This document shows, in pieces, positions 19,593-27,944 of a stretch of 43,954 bases of DNA; positions within the stretch are counted from its first letter, which is position 1, and the number at the start of each line of letters is the position of its first letter. A program made the translations under genes and the position numbers. Source of the DNA: Paludibacteraceae bacterium (GTDB taxonomy: Bacteria > Bacteroidota > Bacteroidia > Bacteroidales > Paludibacteraceae); NCBI GenBank assembly GCA_024399835.1, contig JAKSNK010000013.1, positions 1 to 43,954 of the forward strand, written 5' to 3'. The notes under the pieces were generated by a model, which made no database searches, was not told the origin of the DNA, and worked only from the letters and a program-made list of their open reading frames with translations.

Positions 19593-21653
19593 TCAGTTAT
19601 AAGGTTGTCCTAATACGGAATGACGGCGATGATTACAGTCAATCACCAGCCGGTGATTGCGGATATACTTGGTAGGAACGGACGGCTGCTTCGTTGTCGG
19701 CAGGGCTGTCGGCTCGATATGCAGCATGTAATAGAGCGCATTGCGCACGATATTCAGTCCGTCCGTAGATATGTCACTCATACTATATTCGGAAAAACCC
19801 ATTATCAGCATATTGGCGTGCTCCACGATAGCGTCCGCGTTGTTGCAGGTCGCCAGGGTTGTCACATCGTCTATCAGCCAGCCGGACATGACTGCCACCC
19901 CGTTGGTGGACACTTTGCTATAGAGCGGCAAAGTGGTCTGCCCAAACGCGTACGGCGTCGTAAAAATAGGGTGAGCGGGATTAGTCACCTCGATAGCGGC
20001 AGATGCCGTATTGGCAGGCGAGCACCAGTTCCAAACGGTGTTCTTGCCCATAAACGGCTTGAGGCAAATAAAGGGCAGGGTGGTGTTTTGCAACGATTGT
20101 GCCCCTACGGCAGTACTCTTGGGAACAGGACTCAATATGACTGCCTGACATCCGTTCAGATCCAATATATCCGAAGCGTCCAATACCTTGATGTAAAAAT
20201 TCGTATCTGCCTTGAGAAACGAGATGAGTGCGTTATCTATCGACGAACCCGGAACAGACACATACGCAATCTTGATACCCGTTGTATCTTCGGGGTCGGG
20301 CGTCGGTCCCGGATCGGGAATAACCGGTTCGCCCACGATATACTCATAGCACCCCATTTCAGGCGCTTGACCGTAATAGACATAAGTCAGCGGTGTGCCT
20401 GCATCAATCAGTGGCGAGTTGGACAGAGGGTGCAACAGACCCCATTCGGACAGCGAACCGTCTGCCATACGCGCCGAAGTAATGACCGTTGTATCCATGT
20501 CGGCAAATGTATTGGCAGCAGGGTGAATGGCGTCGTTCCACGAGTTGTACTCGTTGCGCAAGACCGTTTGCGCACGGTAACTCTCCGACCCGCGACTGTT
20601 ATACGACAGGTTATTGACCAAGATGTTCTTGCCGTAATTGGTGGTAAAGCCGAAATTGGAACCGTTGTCGTACCCTGTGCAGTTGTAGAATTCCATTTGT
20701 CCGTCGTCGTTGTTCTGGTCAAACCCTTTGACCCTGTTGGCAATCGCCAGGCAGTGGTGTACGGTAACATCGTGTTTGGAGTAATTGCCGCCTACCTTGA
20801 AGCCGTTGCCGTTGCCGTGGTTATAGTATTGCTCCAGCGAGCAAGTCTTCTTTTCGCCCGTTTTGGTCGTGACGGTAACAGGTGTCTTGAATTGGTCAAA
20901 CCACGCTTTGTCCGTCTCGTAGCGCGCGTGATTGCGCATGTCGTAGTACTGAGGACCGTTCTGATAGCAAATGCAGTTCTCTATGATTGTGCCGGTACAT
21001 ACGCGGTCGAAGAAATCCCACCCGTCATCCGAATTGCGCCACGAACGGCAACCGATGTAGTGATTGGGCGCTCCACTATGCTGCTTATCCGCAAAACCAT
21101 CGGCATTACCGCCGAAGTCACACGCTGTGGTGCCACCCAACTCGTAGTCGAAATTGTCGTGGCTGTCGCAGTTGATAATCAGGTTATTGCCGCCATTCTT
21201 CATCTGACAGCCGGAATCGGCAGATCCGTAGATGTCCAAGTTCTCGAATCGGCAATAACTGCCCTCGCAATACAGGTTGTTCTTGCCCGAATAGCGCAAA
21301 GTCAAGTCCTTGATGTGTACATAGGTACTATTGCTGCCCACTTTCAATCCCCGTTTGCCATAAGGAACGGTGCGAAAGTCCAAGATGGCTTTCTCTCCCG
21401 GGTAGCCGGAAATGACAATCATACGCGACTTGGCACCGTTGCGGGTAAAAGAAGTCTCTTGCAGGTCGTATTGTCCTCCCAACAGATACAAGGTATCGCC
21501 GGGCTGAGAGATACGGCTCAACCCCTTGCTGAAAGAGCACGGAGTGGCGTACGAATTGCCGTCCCCGTTGCCTGTGGGGGAGCAATAATATACCGCTGCC
21601 CAAGCAGGCATGGTAATACTGATTATAAACGAAATAAGTGCGATTCTTTTCAT
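19593..21653 (-). CDS. Secreted pectate lyase-like protein, polysaccharide lyase family 9
   Basis: The 686-residue protein has a signal peptide (MKRIALISFIISITMPAWAA). A right-handed beta-helix follows (about 20-440), starting VYYCSPTGNGDGNSYATPCS. Family 9 marks are DGFADKQHSG (185-194), WRNSDDGWDFFD (205-216), NGNGFKVGGNYS (281-292, with Lys286 as the likely catalytic base) and GFDQNNDDGQ. Members cleave polygalacturonate by beta-elimination with calcium. After a Pro-rich linker (PVIPDPGPTPDPEDTT) a second domain of about 190 residues (IAYVSVPGSSIDNALISFL...) of unknown role follows, then the tail KYIRNHRLVIDC, NHRRHSVLGQPYN, related to two other tails here. The start overlaps the upstream glycosyltransferase stop by 4 bases. 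Confidence 0.85.
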   Translation of the reverse strand: MKRIALISFIISITMPAWAAVYYCSPTGNGDGNSYATPCSFSKGLSRISQPGDTLYLLGGQYDLQETSFTRNGAKSRMIVISGYPGEKAILDFRTVPYGKRGLKVGSNSTYVHIKDLTLRYSGKNNLYCEGSYCRFENLDIYGSADSGCQMKNGGNNLIINCDSHDNFDYELGGTTACDFGGNADGFADKQHSGAPNHYIGCRSWRNSDDGWDFFDRVCTGTIIENCICYQNGPQYYDMRNHARYETDKAWFDQFKTPVTVTTKTGEKKTCSLEQYYNHGNGNGFKVGGNYSKHDVTVHHCLAIANRVKGFDQNNDDGQMEFYNCTGYDNGSNFGFTTNYGKNILVNNLSYNSRGSESYRAQTVLRNEYNSWNDAIHPAANTFADMDTTVITSARMADGSLSEWGLLHPLSNSPLIDAGTPLTYVYYGQAPEMGCYEYIVGEPVIPDPGPTPDPEDTTGIKIAYVSVPGSSIDNALISFLKADTNFYIKVLDASDILDLNGCQAVILSPVPKSTAVGAQSLQNTTLPFICLKPFMGKNTVWNWCSPANTASAAIEVTNPAHPIFTTPYAFGQTTLPLYSKVSTNGVAVMSGWLIDDVTTLATCNNADAIVEHANMLIMGFSEYSMSDISTDGLNIVRNALYYMLHIEPTALPTTKQPSVPTKYIRNHRLVIDCNHRRHSVLGQPYN

Positions 21654-22786
21654 TGCTTAAAAATGATTGATTGAATATGTTGAGATAGGTGTTGCGTGTC
21701 AAACAGTTGCTTCAATACATACTGCCTGTACTGCTTTTCTTCCGCAGTAAACGGTCGTTCCATCCACTTGTCGCATTGCTTTTGCATTTCCTGCTCGGTA
21801 TGTACGGTGTGACACAGTTGTTTGAGTTCCGTGCCGGTTGCCATTTCCGAATTGACTATCACATGCCTTCCTGAATAGAGTACATGCAATAATTTGAGTT
21901 TCAGCCCGGTGGCTTGGAATGTAACCAATACATGCAATTGCGCATCGCGTATCAACGCTTCCATTTCGCTCTCGGCAGGGTTGGCAACAATGCGGATGTT
22001 CGTGTATCGTTGGCACACGCGGTACAACCGTTCTGACGGATTCTTGCCTGCAATTATCATCTGCCACTTGCCTTGCTTGCCAAAGCATTGTGCCAGATAT
22101 GTCGCGGCGCGCTCGTTCTCCGCTACGGTCAGATTGCCGTGATACAGAATGTATGTTCCTTTTCCCTCGATTGCTTCTACCTGGATATTCCCCTGAAAAC
22201 ACGGCACATAATAAGTAGTCACTTGCGGAAACGCATTCTTAAAATGCACTTTGTCCTGATGTGCCAATGCGAATATGCCGTTGGCATGACGCAGCACACG
22301 CTCAAACCGCTGCAACTTGACTGCCTCTATGTAAAAATAGAGTTTCTTCCACCAACTGTGTTCCGCTATCGCCAGTCCGCGGTAATAATCGTGCTCTACA
22401 TTGCATTCACGGAAGAACTTGCGACGGTTAGCCAAAGCCGGGTGGGACATATACAGGCAGCACACCAGCCCCTCAAACAGGATGGGTGCATCGTTGATTT
22501 GCAGATTGCGCAACAACTCGTCATTGCGCCTGCTGAATACGGTAAAAGGCATGATATGCAGCATACCCGTCCAATGCATGTTGCGCGGATAGTAAAAGAC
22601 CTGCTCACACAACGACTCCAACGGCGCATGATGTACCAATTCACCCTTGTAGGTGCAATGCAGATAGATCTTTACACCGCTCTCCGACAATGCCTTAATG
22701 CGGTAGAAAACATCTATTGCGCCTCCGTAGTCTGCCGGATAGGGGATATCAAAACATACAATATGTAATACGGGCGGATTGCTCAT
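21650..22786 (-). CDS. Glycosyltransferase (GT4-like)
   Basis: The 378-residue protein begins VLHIVCFDIPYPADYGGAID, a typical GT-B nucleotide-sugar transferase start with a glycine-rich loop. It continues with FRECNVEHDYYRGLA, TYILYHGNLTVAENERAATY (start of the C-terminal Rossmann domain), KWQMIIAGKNPSERL and FQATGLKLKLLHVLYSGRHV, the donor-site helix; the usual E-x7-E motif is not obvious. It overlaps both neighbours by 4 bases, so it is part of a coupled surface-glycan gene set. Acceptor and sugar cannot be told. Confidence 0.75.
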   Translation of the reverse strand: MSNPPVLHIVCFDIPYPADYGGAIDVFYRIKALSESGVKIYLHCTYKGELVHHAPLESLCEQVFYYPRNMHWTGMLHIMPFTVFSRRNDELLRNLQINDAPILFEGLVCCLYMSHPALANRRKFFRECNVEHDYYRGLAIAEHSWWKKLYFYIEAVKLQRFERVLRHANGIFALAHQDKVHFKNAFPQVTTYYVPCFQGNIQVEAIEGKGTYILYHGNLTVAENERAATYLAQCFGKQGKWQMIIAGKNPSERLYRVCQRYTNIRIVANPAESEMEALIRDAQLHVLVTFQATGLKLKLLHVLYSGRHVIVNSEMATGTELKQLCHTVHTEQEMQKQCDKWMERPFTAEEKQYRQYVLKQLFDTQHLSQHIQSIIFKQ

Positions 22787-23946
22787 AGTAGTGATTCTAT
22801 AACGGATTGCATTTGACGCGTTTCGTATTGCCGGTTAAACAGTTCCTTGTTTGCAATGGCTTGATGTGTATAGCCGTTTTGCTGCCAATCGTGATACCGG
22901 CTGATGATAAAGTCCTTGATTTCATCGACATTTCTTGCGGCTATTCCTATGCCTGTTTCGGTGATTAGTCGTGCCAAACTGTCTTCGTCGCTGGGAACAA
23001 GCAGCATAGGTTTTTCCGTGCCAATCGCTTCAAATACCTTCGTACCCAAAATGCCGTGTTGCTTGTATTGGGGCGGGCATGCCAATGCTACCAATATACC
23101 GCTTTGTGCCATAATGCCGTTCAGCTGGTCGCGTTTTACATATTCGTGCCAATGCAGATATTCGGCTGCGCCATAATTGAGCGCCATTTGCCGTACGCTA
23201 TCCTGCAAGTGCGGCTCGGCATAGAAATCTACTTGTACCTGCTCGGGCGAAATAGTACCTGCCTTATGCAACTCCCCTATGGCTTGCAACAGCAGTTGCG
23301 GCTGGCGCAGTTGCAAATCGATAATGCGCCCGATATAACTGATATGAAAAGTGTCGGAAGGTTGGATTTGGAAATACAGTTCCTCGGCGTCGTATCCGTT
23401 GTAAATCAGGTGTACGGGCGTGTCGGTCTGCGTGCGCAACCACTCGCAATGCCACGGCGATATGCTGACAACGGCTTTGGCATGTTGCAGTACACGGTTG
23501 CGAAAGCGGATATTGTGCGTCTCATACAACTTGGCAATCCATTTCTCGATTCCTAACAAGTGTGGCAACGGCGTCGTGAAATAGGACGCATTTCCCCATT
23601 GCTCCACAATATCCCGCAAATCTACTATATACGGAATATGCCATTTCTTGCTCAAAAAACGGGCAGTCCACAGCGGAAAATAGTAATACGACGAACAGAG
23701 TATGACATCGAATTTTACCGATGAATACTGGCGATATAGTCTCTTGCCAAATTGCCTGTCTGACAGGCGAAACAGTTTGTCCGAGAGAAAATGGCAAATC
23801 TGTTGGCGTTTGGAGGAGTAGGTGGCTATTGTGCCCGATTCCAATACGCAATCGTGTCCCTCCGCTACCAGATAGCGGTAAGTCGCCGTTACGCGCGGAG
23901 CGTAACCGGGAGGAGCAATGGGGTCACTGATGATTAGAATGCGCAT
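22783..23946 (-). CDS. Glycosyltransferase (GT4-like)
   Basis: Start taken at ATG 23946 (MRILIISDPIAPPGYAPRVT), giving 387 residues; the open frame runs further upstream but inside wecB. N-terminal GT-B domain with MRILIISD and VDLRDIVEQWG, then ISPWHCEWLRTQTDTPVHLI and YNGYDAEE at the domain junction, FHISYIGRI, and GILGTKVFEAIGTEKPMLLV in the donor-binding part, with the conserved Glu of the GT4 family. It overlaps wecB by 13 bases and the next glycosyltransferase by 4. It probably adds a sugar to a surface polysaccharide or lipid-linked precursor. Confidence 0.8.
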   Translation of the reverse strand: MRILIISDPIAPPGYAPRVTATYRYLVAEGHDCVLESGTIATYSSKRQQICHFLSDKLFRLSDRQFGKRLYRQYSSVKFDVILCSSYYYFPLWTARFLSKKWHIPYIVDLRDIVEQWGNASYFTTPLPHLLGIEKWIAKLYETHNIRFRNRVLQHAKAVVSISPWHCEWLRTQTDTPVHLIYNGYDAEELYFQIQPSDTFHISYIGRIIDLQLRQPQLLLQAIGELHKAGTISPEQVQVDFYAEPHLQDSVRQMALNYGAAEYLHWHEYVKRDQLNGIMAQSGILVALACPPQYKQHGILGTKVFEAIGTEKPMLLVPSDEDSLARLITETGIGIAARNVDEIKDFIISRYHDWQQNGYTHQAIANKELFNRQYETRQMQSVIESLL

Positions 23947-24992
23947 AGTATATCTACGATTTGTCGGGCAGTCGTACCACTGCCGTATTCCGTTATTTCT
24001 TGTTGGGGACGCCGCACATTGTTTACTGCCGAAAGGATGCGGTGTATATCTGTTCCGACCAATGTGTTCCAACCCGTTTGCACTGTTTCCACCCACTCCG
24101 TCTCTTCCCGCAAGGTAATACAGGGTGTACGGTGGAAATATGCCTCTTTTTGTATGCCCCCGCTATCCGTCAGGATGCAGTACGCGTTTTTCTCCAAAGT
24201 TGCTATGTCGGCATATCCTACACTGTCGATTACCCGGATATTGGCGGCTTGTTGAAGCAGTTGCTGCAACTCGGGATGTGCGGATATGACTTTTCTGGTA
24301 CGAGGGTGCAGGGGCAAAATGATAAGCCGGTTCAATCGGGCAAATGCCGTCAGTATATGCGCCAATCGCTCCGTCCTGTCGGTGTTTTCGGCACGATGGA
24401 CTGTAGCAAGCAAGTAAGGCGCAGAAATGTCTAACCGGTCTAAAATGGAGGAAGGCATCAAACCTACCTGTATCGCCGCGTCGTACATGATGTCTCCTAC
24501 CTGATATACGCGTTGTGTAATGCCCTCTTTGTGCAGATTGTCCACTGCGGTACTCGTCGGGCAGAACAGCCAATGTGCCAATCGGTCGGTTGCTACGCGG
24601 TTATGCTCTTCTGCCATATCGGTATAACTTCTCAAGCCGGCTTCGATATGGGCAATAGGTATATTGCAATGGCTTGCTGCCAATGCGCCGGCTAAAGTGG
24701 AATTGGTATCCCCATAAACGACCACCATGTCGGGGCGCTCCTCTTGCAGAATGGGTATGATGTTTTGCACCATTTCATCGACAGAAGTACTGCACCCCAG
24801 ATGCCATGCGGGAGCCGGTATGCCCAATTCGGTGAAGAAGATGTCGCTCATCTCGTAATCATAGTGTTGCCCGGTATGCAAGATTTTCTCTTGAATAGGG
24901 CAATCTTCTGCCTGCCGTTGCCTAATCGCCTGACTAAGCATGGCTGCCTTGATAAACTGCGGGCGCGCTCCTATGATAGTGATGATTCTCAT
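23934..24992 (-). CDS. wecB: UDP-N-acetylglucosamine 2-epimerase (non-hydrolysing)
   Basis: The 352-residue protein shows the family landmarks: MRIITIIGARPQFIKAAMLS, ILHTGQHYDYEMSD, VVVYGDTNSTLAGALAASH, HIEAGLRSYTDMAEEHNR (usually PEEINR), LLATVHRAENTD, and YCILTDSGGIQKEAYFHRTP. It converts UDP-GlcNAc to UDP-ManNAc, a precursor for capsule and O-antigen-like glycans. Length is normal. It overlaps the deacetylase-like gene by 4 bases and the downstream glycosyltransferase by 13, so all four belong to one glycan-synthesis block. Confidence 0.93.
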   Translation of the reverse strand: MRIITIIGARPQFIKAAMLSQAIRQRQAEDCPIQEKILHTGQHYDYEMSDIFFTELGIPAPAWHLGCSTSVDEMVQNIIPILQEERPDMVVVYGDTNSTLAGALAASHCNIPIAHIEAGLRSYTDMAEEHNRVATDRLAHWLFCPTSTAVDNLHKEGITQRVYQVGDIMYDAAIQVGLMPSSILDRLDISAPYLLATVHRAENTDRTERLAHILTAFARLNRLIILPLHPRTRKVISAHPELQQLLQQAANIRVIDSVGYADIATLEKNAYCILTDSGGIQKEAYFHRTPCITLREETEWVETVQTGWNTLVGTDIHRILSAVNNVRRPQQEITEYGSGTTARQIVDILCAF

Positions 24993-26122
24993 TGTAGCAG
25001 TTGCAATATCTTCGGATACAATTGACGATGGTAACTGTTATCGGCAAAGACCGTATTATGCCATAGCAAGTTCACTTCGCCGTTGTGCTGGCGAATCTTC
25101 TGAATCAGTCCGGTAGCATAGAAATATGCTTCGTCTTCGTTCAAACGCATGTATTCATCGTTGCTCAGCGTGCAATCCATAAGCGTAAGAGGATGCAATG
25201 TGAGGTCGGTCAATTGTCGTGTATGGGGGTTAATCCACCGCACGGGGCGCGTCGTTTGCAGACGAAAACCTGCCATGTCGGCAAACCCCATCGAATAGTC
25301 GTCCGTATAACCGGCTTCCGCCAATTGCTGCATACGATCAACAGGGCAGTTCAAGTAGTGCGAACGGTGTATTTTTCCGGCGGGTAGCGGACAGGTGGCA
25401 TACGCACCGGAGTGAATGCCTATTTGGGCACCGCTATGACCTACCATCCGCTCAAGGGAAAGATAGTCCTTCCCGTGTAGATTGTATTGCGGATAATCGA
25501 TGCCTTTTCCCGATGTATGCTTGGCAAAATAGATAACTTGCGCCTGCTTGACCGCTGCATCTTGCTCTATCATCCACGGGAATGTATATGCAGGGTCGTT
25601 GTGGATGTCCCGGATAGATGCTGCCACTTCTCGCCAATGTCCTCGTTTCAATCCCCCTAACATTCCGCGCAAGTGACGGTAATAGGCAATCGTATCAATA
25701 TCGTGTGTCAGATGAACGGCAGCAAATCCCGGCTGAGGCAATTCCAGTTGCAACAGTTTCATGAGCATACGGCTGTACTCGTCAATCAGAGGTATCGTCA
25801 AGCGATTATTCCCGTTCAATAGGGAATATTTTGCCAAGAACCGTCCATATTTGTCGCGCCGGGCATTGAGTACCTCTTCGGCACGGGAAATGAAGAAAAA
25901 AGTGGTATAAACGATATCCGTATGCACTACGAAATGTCCGTCGGGCAATTGCTCTATTTGCAAGTCCGACAGATCCGGATAGTGCAGTTCCCCGTCAATG
26001 CCGTTCCCTACAATCGTCACCATTGCCTCCGGCTGCACGGCAGGAGCATACGCCACTTTGCGTGCCGCTTCCGTATTGCCGTATAGCAGAAATCGGATAA
26101 TGTATTGTACTACTTCGTTCAT
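24989..26122 (-). CDS. Polysaccharide deacetylase-like protein (DUF7033-type N-terminus)
   Basis: Start taken at ATG 26122 (MNEVVQYIIRFLLYGNTEAA), 377 residues; the longer frame reaches into spacer and the previous gene. The N-terminal part (about 1-130) resembles the DUF7033 region: YTTFFFISRAEE, RDKYGRFLAKYSL, IPLIDEYSRML. The C-terminal part resembles a NodB/carbohydrate esterase 4 domain: VHLTHDIDTI (the metal-binding DD/HD motif region), IGIHSGAYATCPL, DYSMGFADMAGFR and NLLWHNTVFA. It may trim acetyl groups from, or otherwise modify, a surface glycan. It lies 16 bases after the ABC-F gene and overlaps wecB by 4. Confidence 0.75.
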   Translation of the reverse strand: MNEVVQYIIRFLLYGNTEAARKVAYAPAVQPEAMVTIVGNGIDGELHYPDLSDLQIEQLPDGHFVVHTDIVYTTFFFISRAEEVLNARRDKYGRFLAKYSLLNGNNRLTIPLIDEYSRMLMKLLQLELPQPGFAAVHLTHDIDTIAYYRHLRGMLGGLKRGHWREVAASIRDIHNDPAYTFPWMIEQDAAVKQAQVIYFAKHTSGKGIDYPQYNLHGKDYLSLERMVGHSGAQIGIHSGAYATCPLPAGKIHRSHYLNCPVDRMQQLAEAGYTDDYSMGFADMAGFRLQTTRPVRWINPHTRQLTDLTLHPLTLMDCTLSNDEYMRLNEDEAYFYATGLIQKIRQHNGEVNLLWHNTVFADNSYHRQLYPKILQLLQ

Positions 26123-26138
26123 CGGTAAAACTATTTGG

Positions 26139-27944
26139 TTACTCCTCTTCGGACAAAATCTCCCACTCGTACATCTTTTGCTCAATCAGGCGCTTGATAT
26201 GTTCGTATTGTTGAAAATTCTCTTGCGTTTGGTTGGCAGGTTCAGCCAATCGCGTTTCCATCTCTTTCTGTTCGTTCTCCAATTGTGCGATAGCGGCTTC
26301 CGTCTCGGCAATCTGTTTTTCCTTCTTTCTTTTAGCCGATGCCATCCGTTTCATCTCTTCATAAGAGTCCTTTGATGTCCCGTTGTGTTCCGTCGGTGCT
26401 CCGTTAGTGCTCCGGAGGTGCTCCGTTTTAGACCGCTGTTCCAACTCCTGTAGAGAAGACATGTTCTTCGCCCGCAGAAAGTCGTAAATACCACCGATAT
26501 GTTCACGCACCTGTCCTCCGCCAAATTCATATACTTTATCCACCAATCCATCGAGAAAATCGCGGTCGTGACTGACACAAATAACTGTTCCGTCAAAGTC
26601 CTTCAGGGCGTTCTTTAGCACATCTTTGGACTGCATGTCAAGGTGGTTGGTAGGTTCGTCCAATATAAGCAGATTACACGGCGACAGGAGCAGCCGAATC
26701 ATTGCCAACCGGCTGCGTTCGCCACCGGATAGCACTTTGACTTTCTTTTCGGACGCTTCGCCTCCAAACATGAAAGCACCCAATATGTCGCGTATTTTGG
26801 TACGAATATCTCCCACAGCCACATAGTCAACGGTTTCAAATACCGTGCGCTCCTCGTCCAACAAACTTGCTTCGTTCTGGGCGAAATATCCGATTTTGAC
26901 ATTATGTCCGATTTTGAGCGTTCCGAAATAGTCCAGTTGGTCCATTATACAGCGCACCAATGTTGTTTTTCCTTCTCCGTTTCTTCCTACAAAAGCAACC
27001 TTTTCACCGCGCTTAATTGTCAAATGTACATGGGATAGAATCGGCTGCGGCGCGCCCGGGTATATTTTCTCAAAATCTTCAATAATAATCGGGAAATCTC
27101 CACTACGCGGAGCAGGCGGAAAACGCAAATTGAGACGGCTGGTATCTTCCAGATCAACTTCTAACCGCTCCAATTTGTCGAGTTGCTTAATACGGCTTTG
27201 CACCTGTACCGCCTTGGTGGCTTTATACCGGAAACGCTCGATGAATGCTTCTGTTTCTTCAATCATCTTCTGCTGATTCATATACGCGCGCACCTGCTGG
27301 TCGTGTCTCTCCTGTCGCAGGGTTACGAATTGGTCGTAAGGCACATTGTAGTCGTATATACGCCCTAAAGTGATTTCGATGGTTCGCGTGGTGGCATGAT
27401 TGAGGAAAGCACGGTCGTGGCTAACCAATAAAACGGCACTGCCGGATTGCGCCAAAAACTGCTCCAGCCACTGAATAGACTCGATATCCAGATGGTTGGT
27501 AGGTTCGTCCAGCAGCAGTAAATCCGGGTGGCGCAATAGAATCTTAGCCAACTCAATACGCATACGCCAGCCGCCGGAGAACTCGTTGCACGGACGGTCA
27601 AAGTCTTTGCGCTCAAAGCCAAGTCCGATAATCGTCTTGTCCATTTCTGCTACAAAGCGCGCTTCATCTTCCCCTACAAAGACGGTCATTACTTCCTCCT
27701 TGAGCGTGCGGTTGTCCTGAAACAACATCACTTGCGGCAAATAGCCGATTGTCAAATCGCTATCTTTGGAAATATGTCCGGCAGTCGGTTCGTATTCCCC
27801 TGCCAATAACCGAAGCATCGTGGTCTTGCCTGCACCGTTCTTGCCGACCAAAGCAATGCGGTCCTTCTTGTTAATCAAGAAAGTGATGTCGTTCAAAATC
27901 GGCTTAGAGGCAAATTCGATGCTTATATGTTCAACGCTAATCAT
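26139..27944 (-). CDS. ABC-F family ATPase (translation-associated type)
   Basis: Start at ATG 27944 ([19 protein letters not shown]), 601 residues, overlapping uvrA by 8 bases. It has two nucleotide-binding domains and no membrane segment: Walker A GKNGAGKTT and GRNGEGKTT, signatures FSGGWRMRIELA and LSGGERSRLAM, and Walker B LLLLDEPTNHLD and LLILDEPTNHLD. A basic linker of the P-site tRNA-interaction type lies between the domains, and a coiled coil (about 525-600, KRKKEKQIAETEAAIAQLEN) ends the protein, as in Uup/YkpA-like ABC-F proteins that act on the ribosome. An 11-base tandem repeat at 26385-26428 encodes part of the flexible stretch before the coiled coil. Confidence 0.9.
   Translation of the reverse strand: MISVEHISIEFASKPILNDITFLINKKDRIALVGKNGAGKTTMLRLLAGEYEPTAGHISKDSDLTIGYLPQVMLFQDNRTLKEEVMTVFVGEDEARFVAEMDKTIIGLGFERKDFDRPCNEFSGGWRMRIELAKILLRHPDLLLLDEPTNHLDIESIQWLEQFLAQSGSAVLLVSHDRAFLNHATTRTIEITLGRIYDYNVPYDQFVTLRQERHDQQVRAYMNQQKMIEETEAFIERFRYKATKAVQVQSRIKQLDKLERLEVDLEDTSRLNLRFPPAPRSGDFPIIIEDFEKIYPGAPQPILSHVHLTIKRGEKVAFVGRNGEGKTTLVRCIMDQLDYFGTLKIGHNVKIGYFAQNEASLLDEERTVFETVDYVAVGDIRTKIRDILGAFMFGGEASEKKVKVLSGGERSRLAMIRLLLSPCNLLILDEPTNHLDMQSKDVLKNALKDFDGTVICVSHDRDFLDGLVDKVYEFGGGQVREHIGGIYDFLRAKNMSSLQELEQRSKTEHLRSTNGAPTEHNGTSKDSYEEMKRMASAKRKKEKQIAETEAAIAQLENEQKEMETRLAEPANQTQENFQQYEHIKRLIEQKMYEWEILSEEE
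26385..26428. repeat. 11-base tandem repeat, four units (GTGCTCCGTTA type), inside the ABC-F gene
   Basis: Units GTGTTCCGTCG, GTGCTCCGTTA, GTGCTCCGGAG and GTGCTCCGTTT follow exactly. They encode TEHLRSTNGAPTEHNG in the linker before the coiled coil. Period matches the arrays at 9746 and 19082, but the unit differs. Confidence 0.9.

Noticed and set aside
19620-21674. 684-codon open frame on the plus strand
   Set aside because: It is antisense to the PL9 pectate lyase, whose motifs, signal peptide and overlaps with neighbours are convincing; the product has no recognisable domain.
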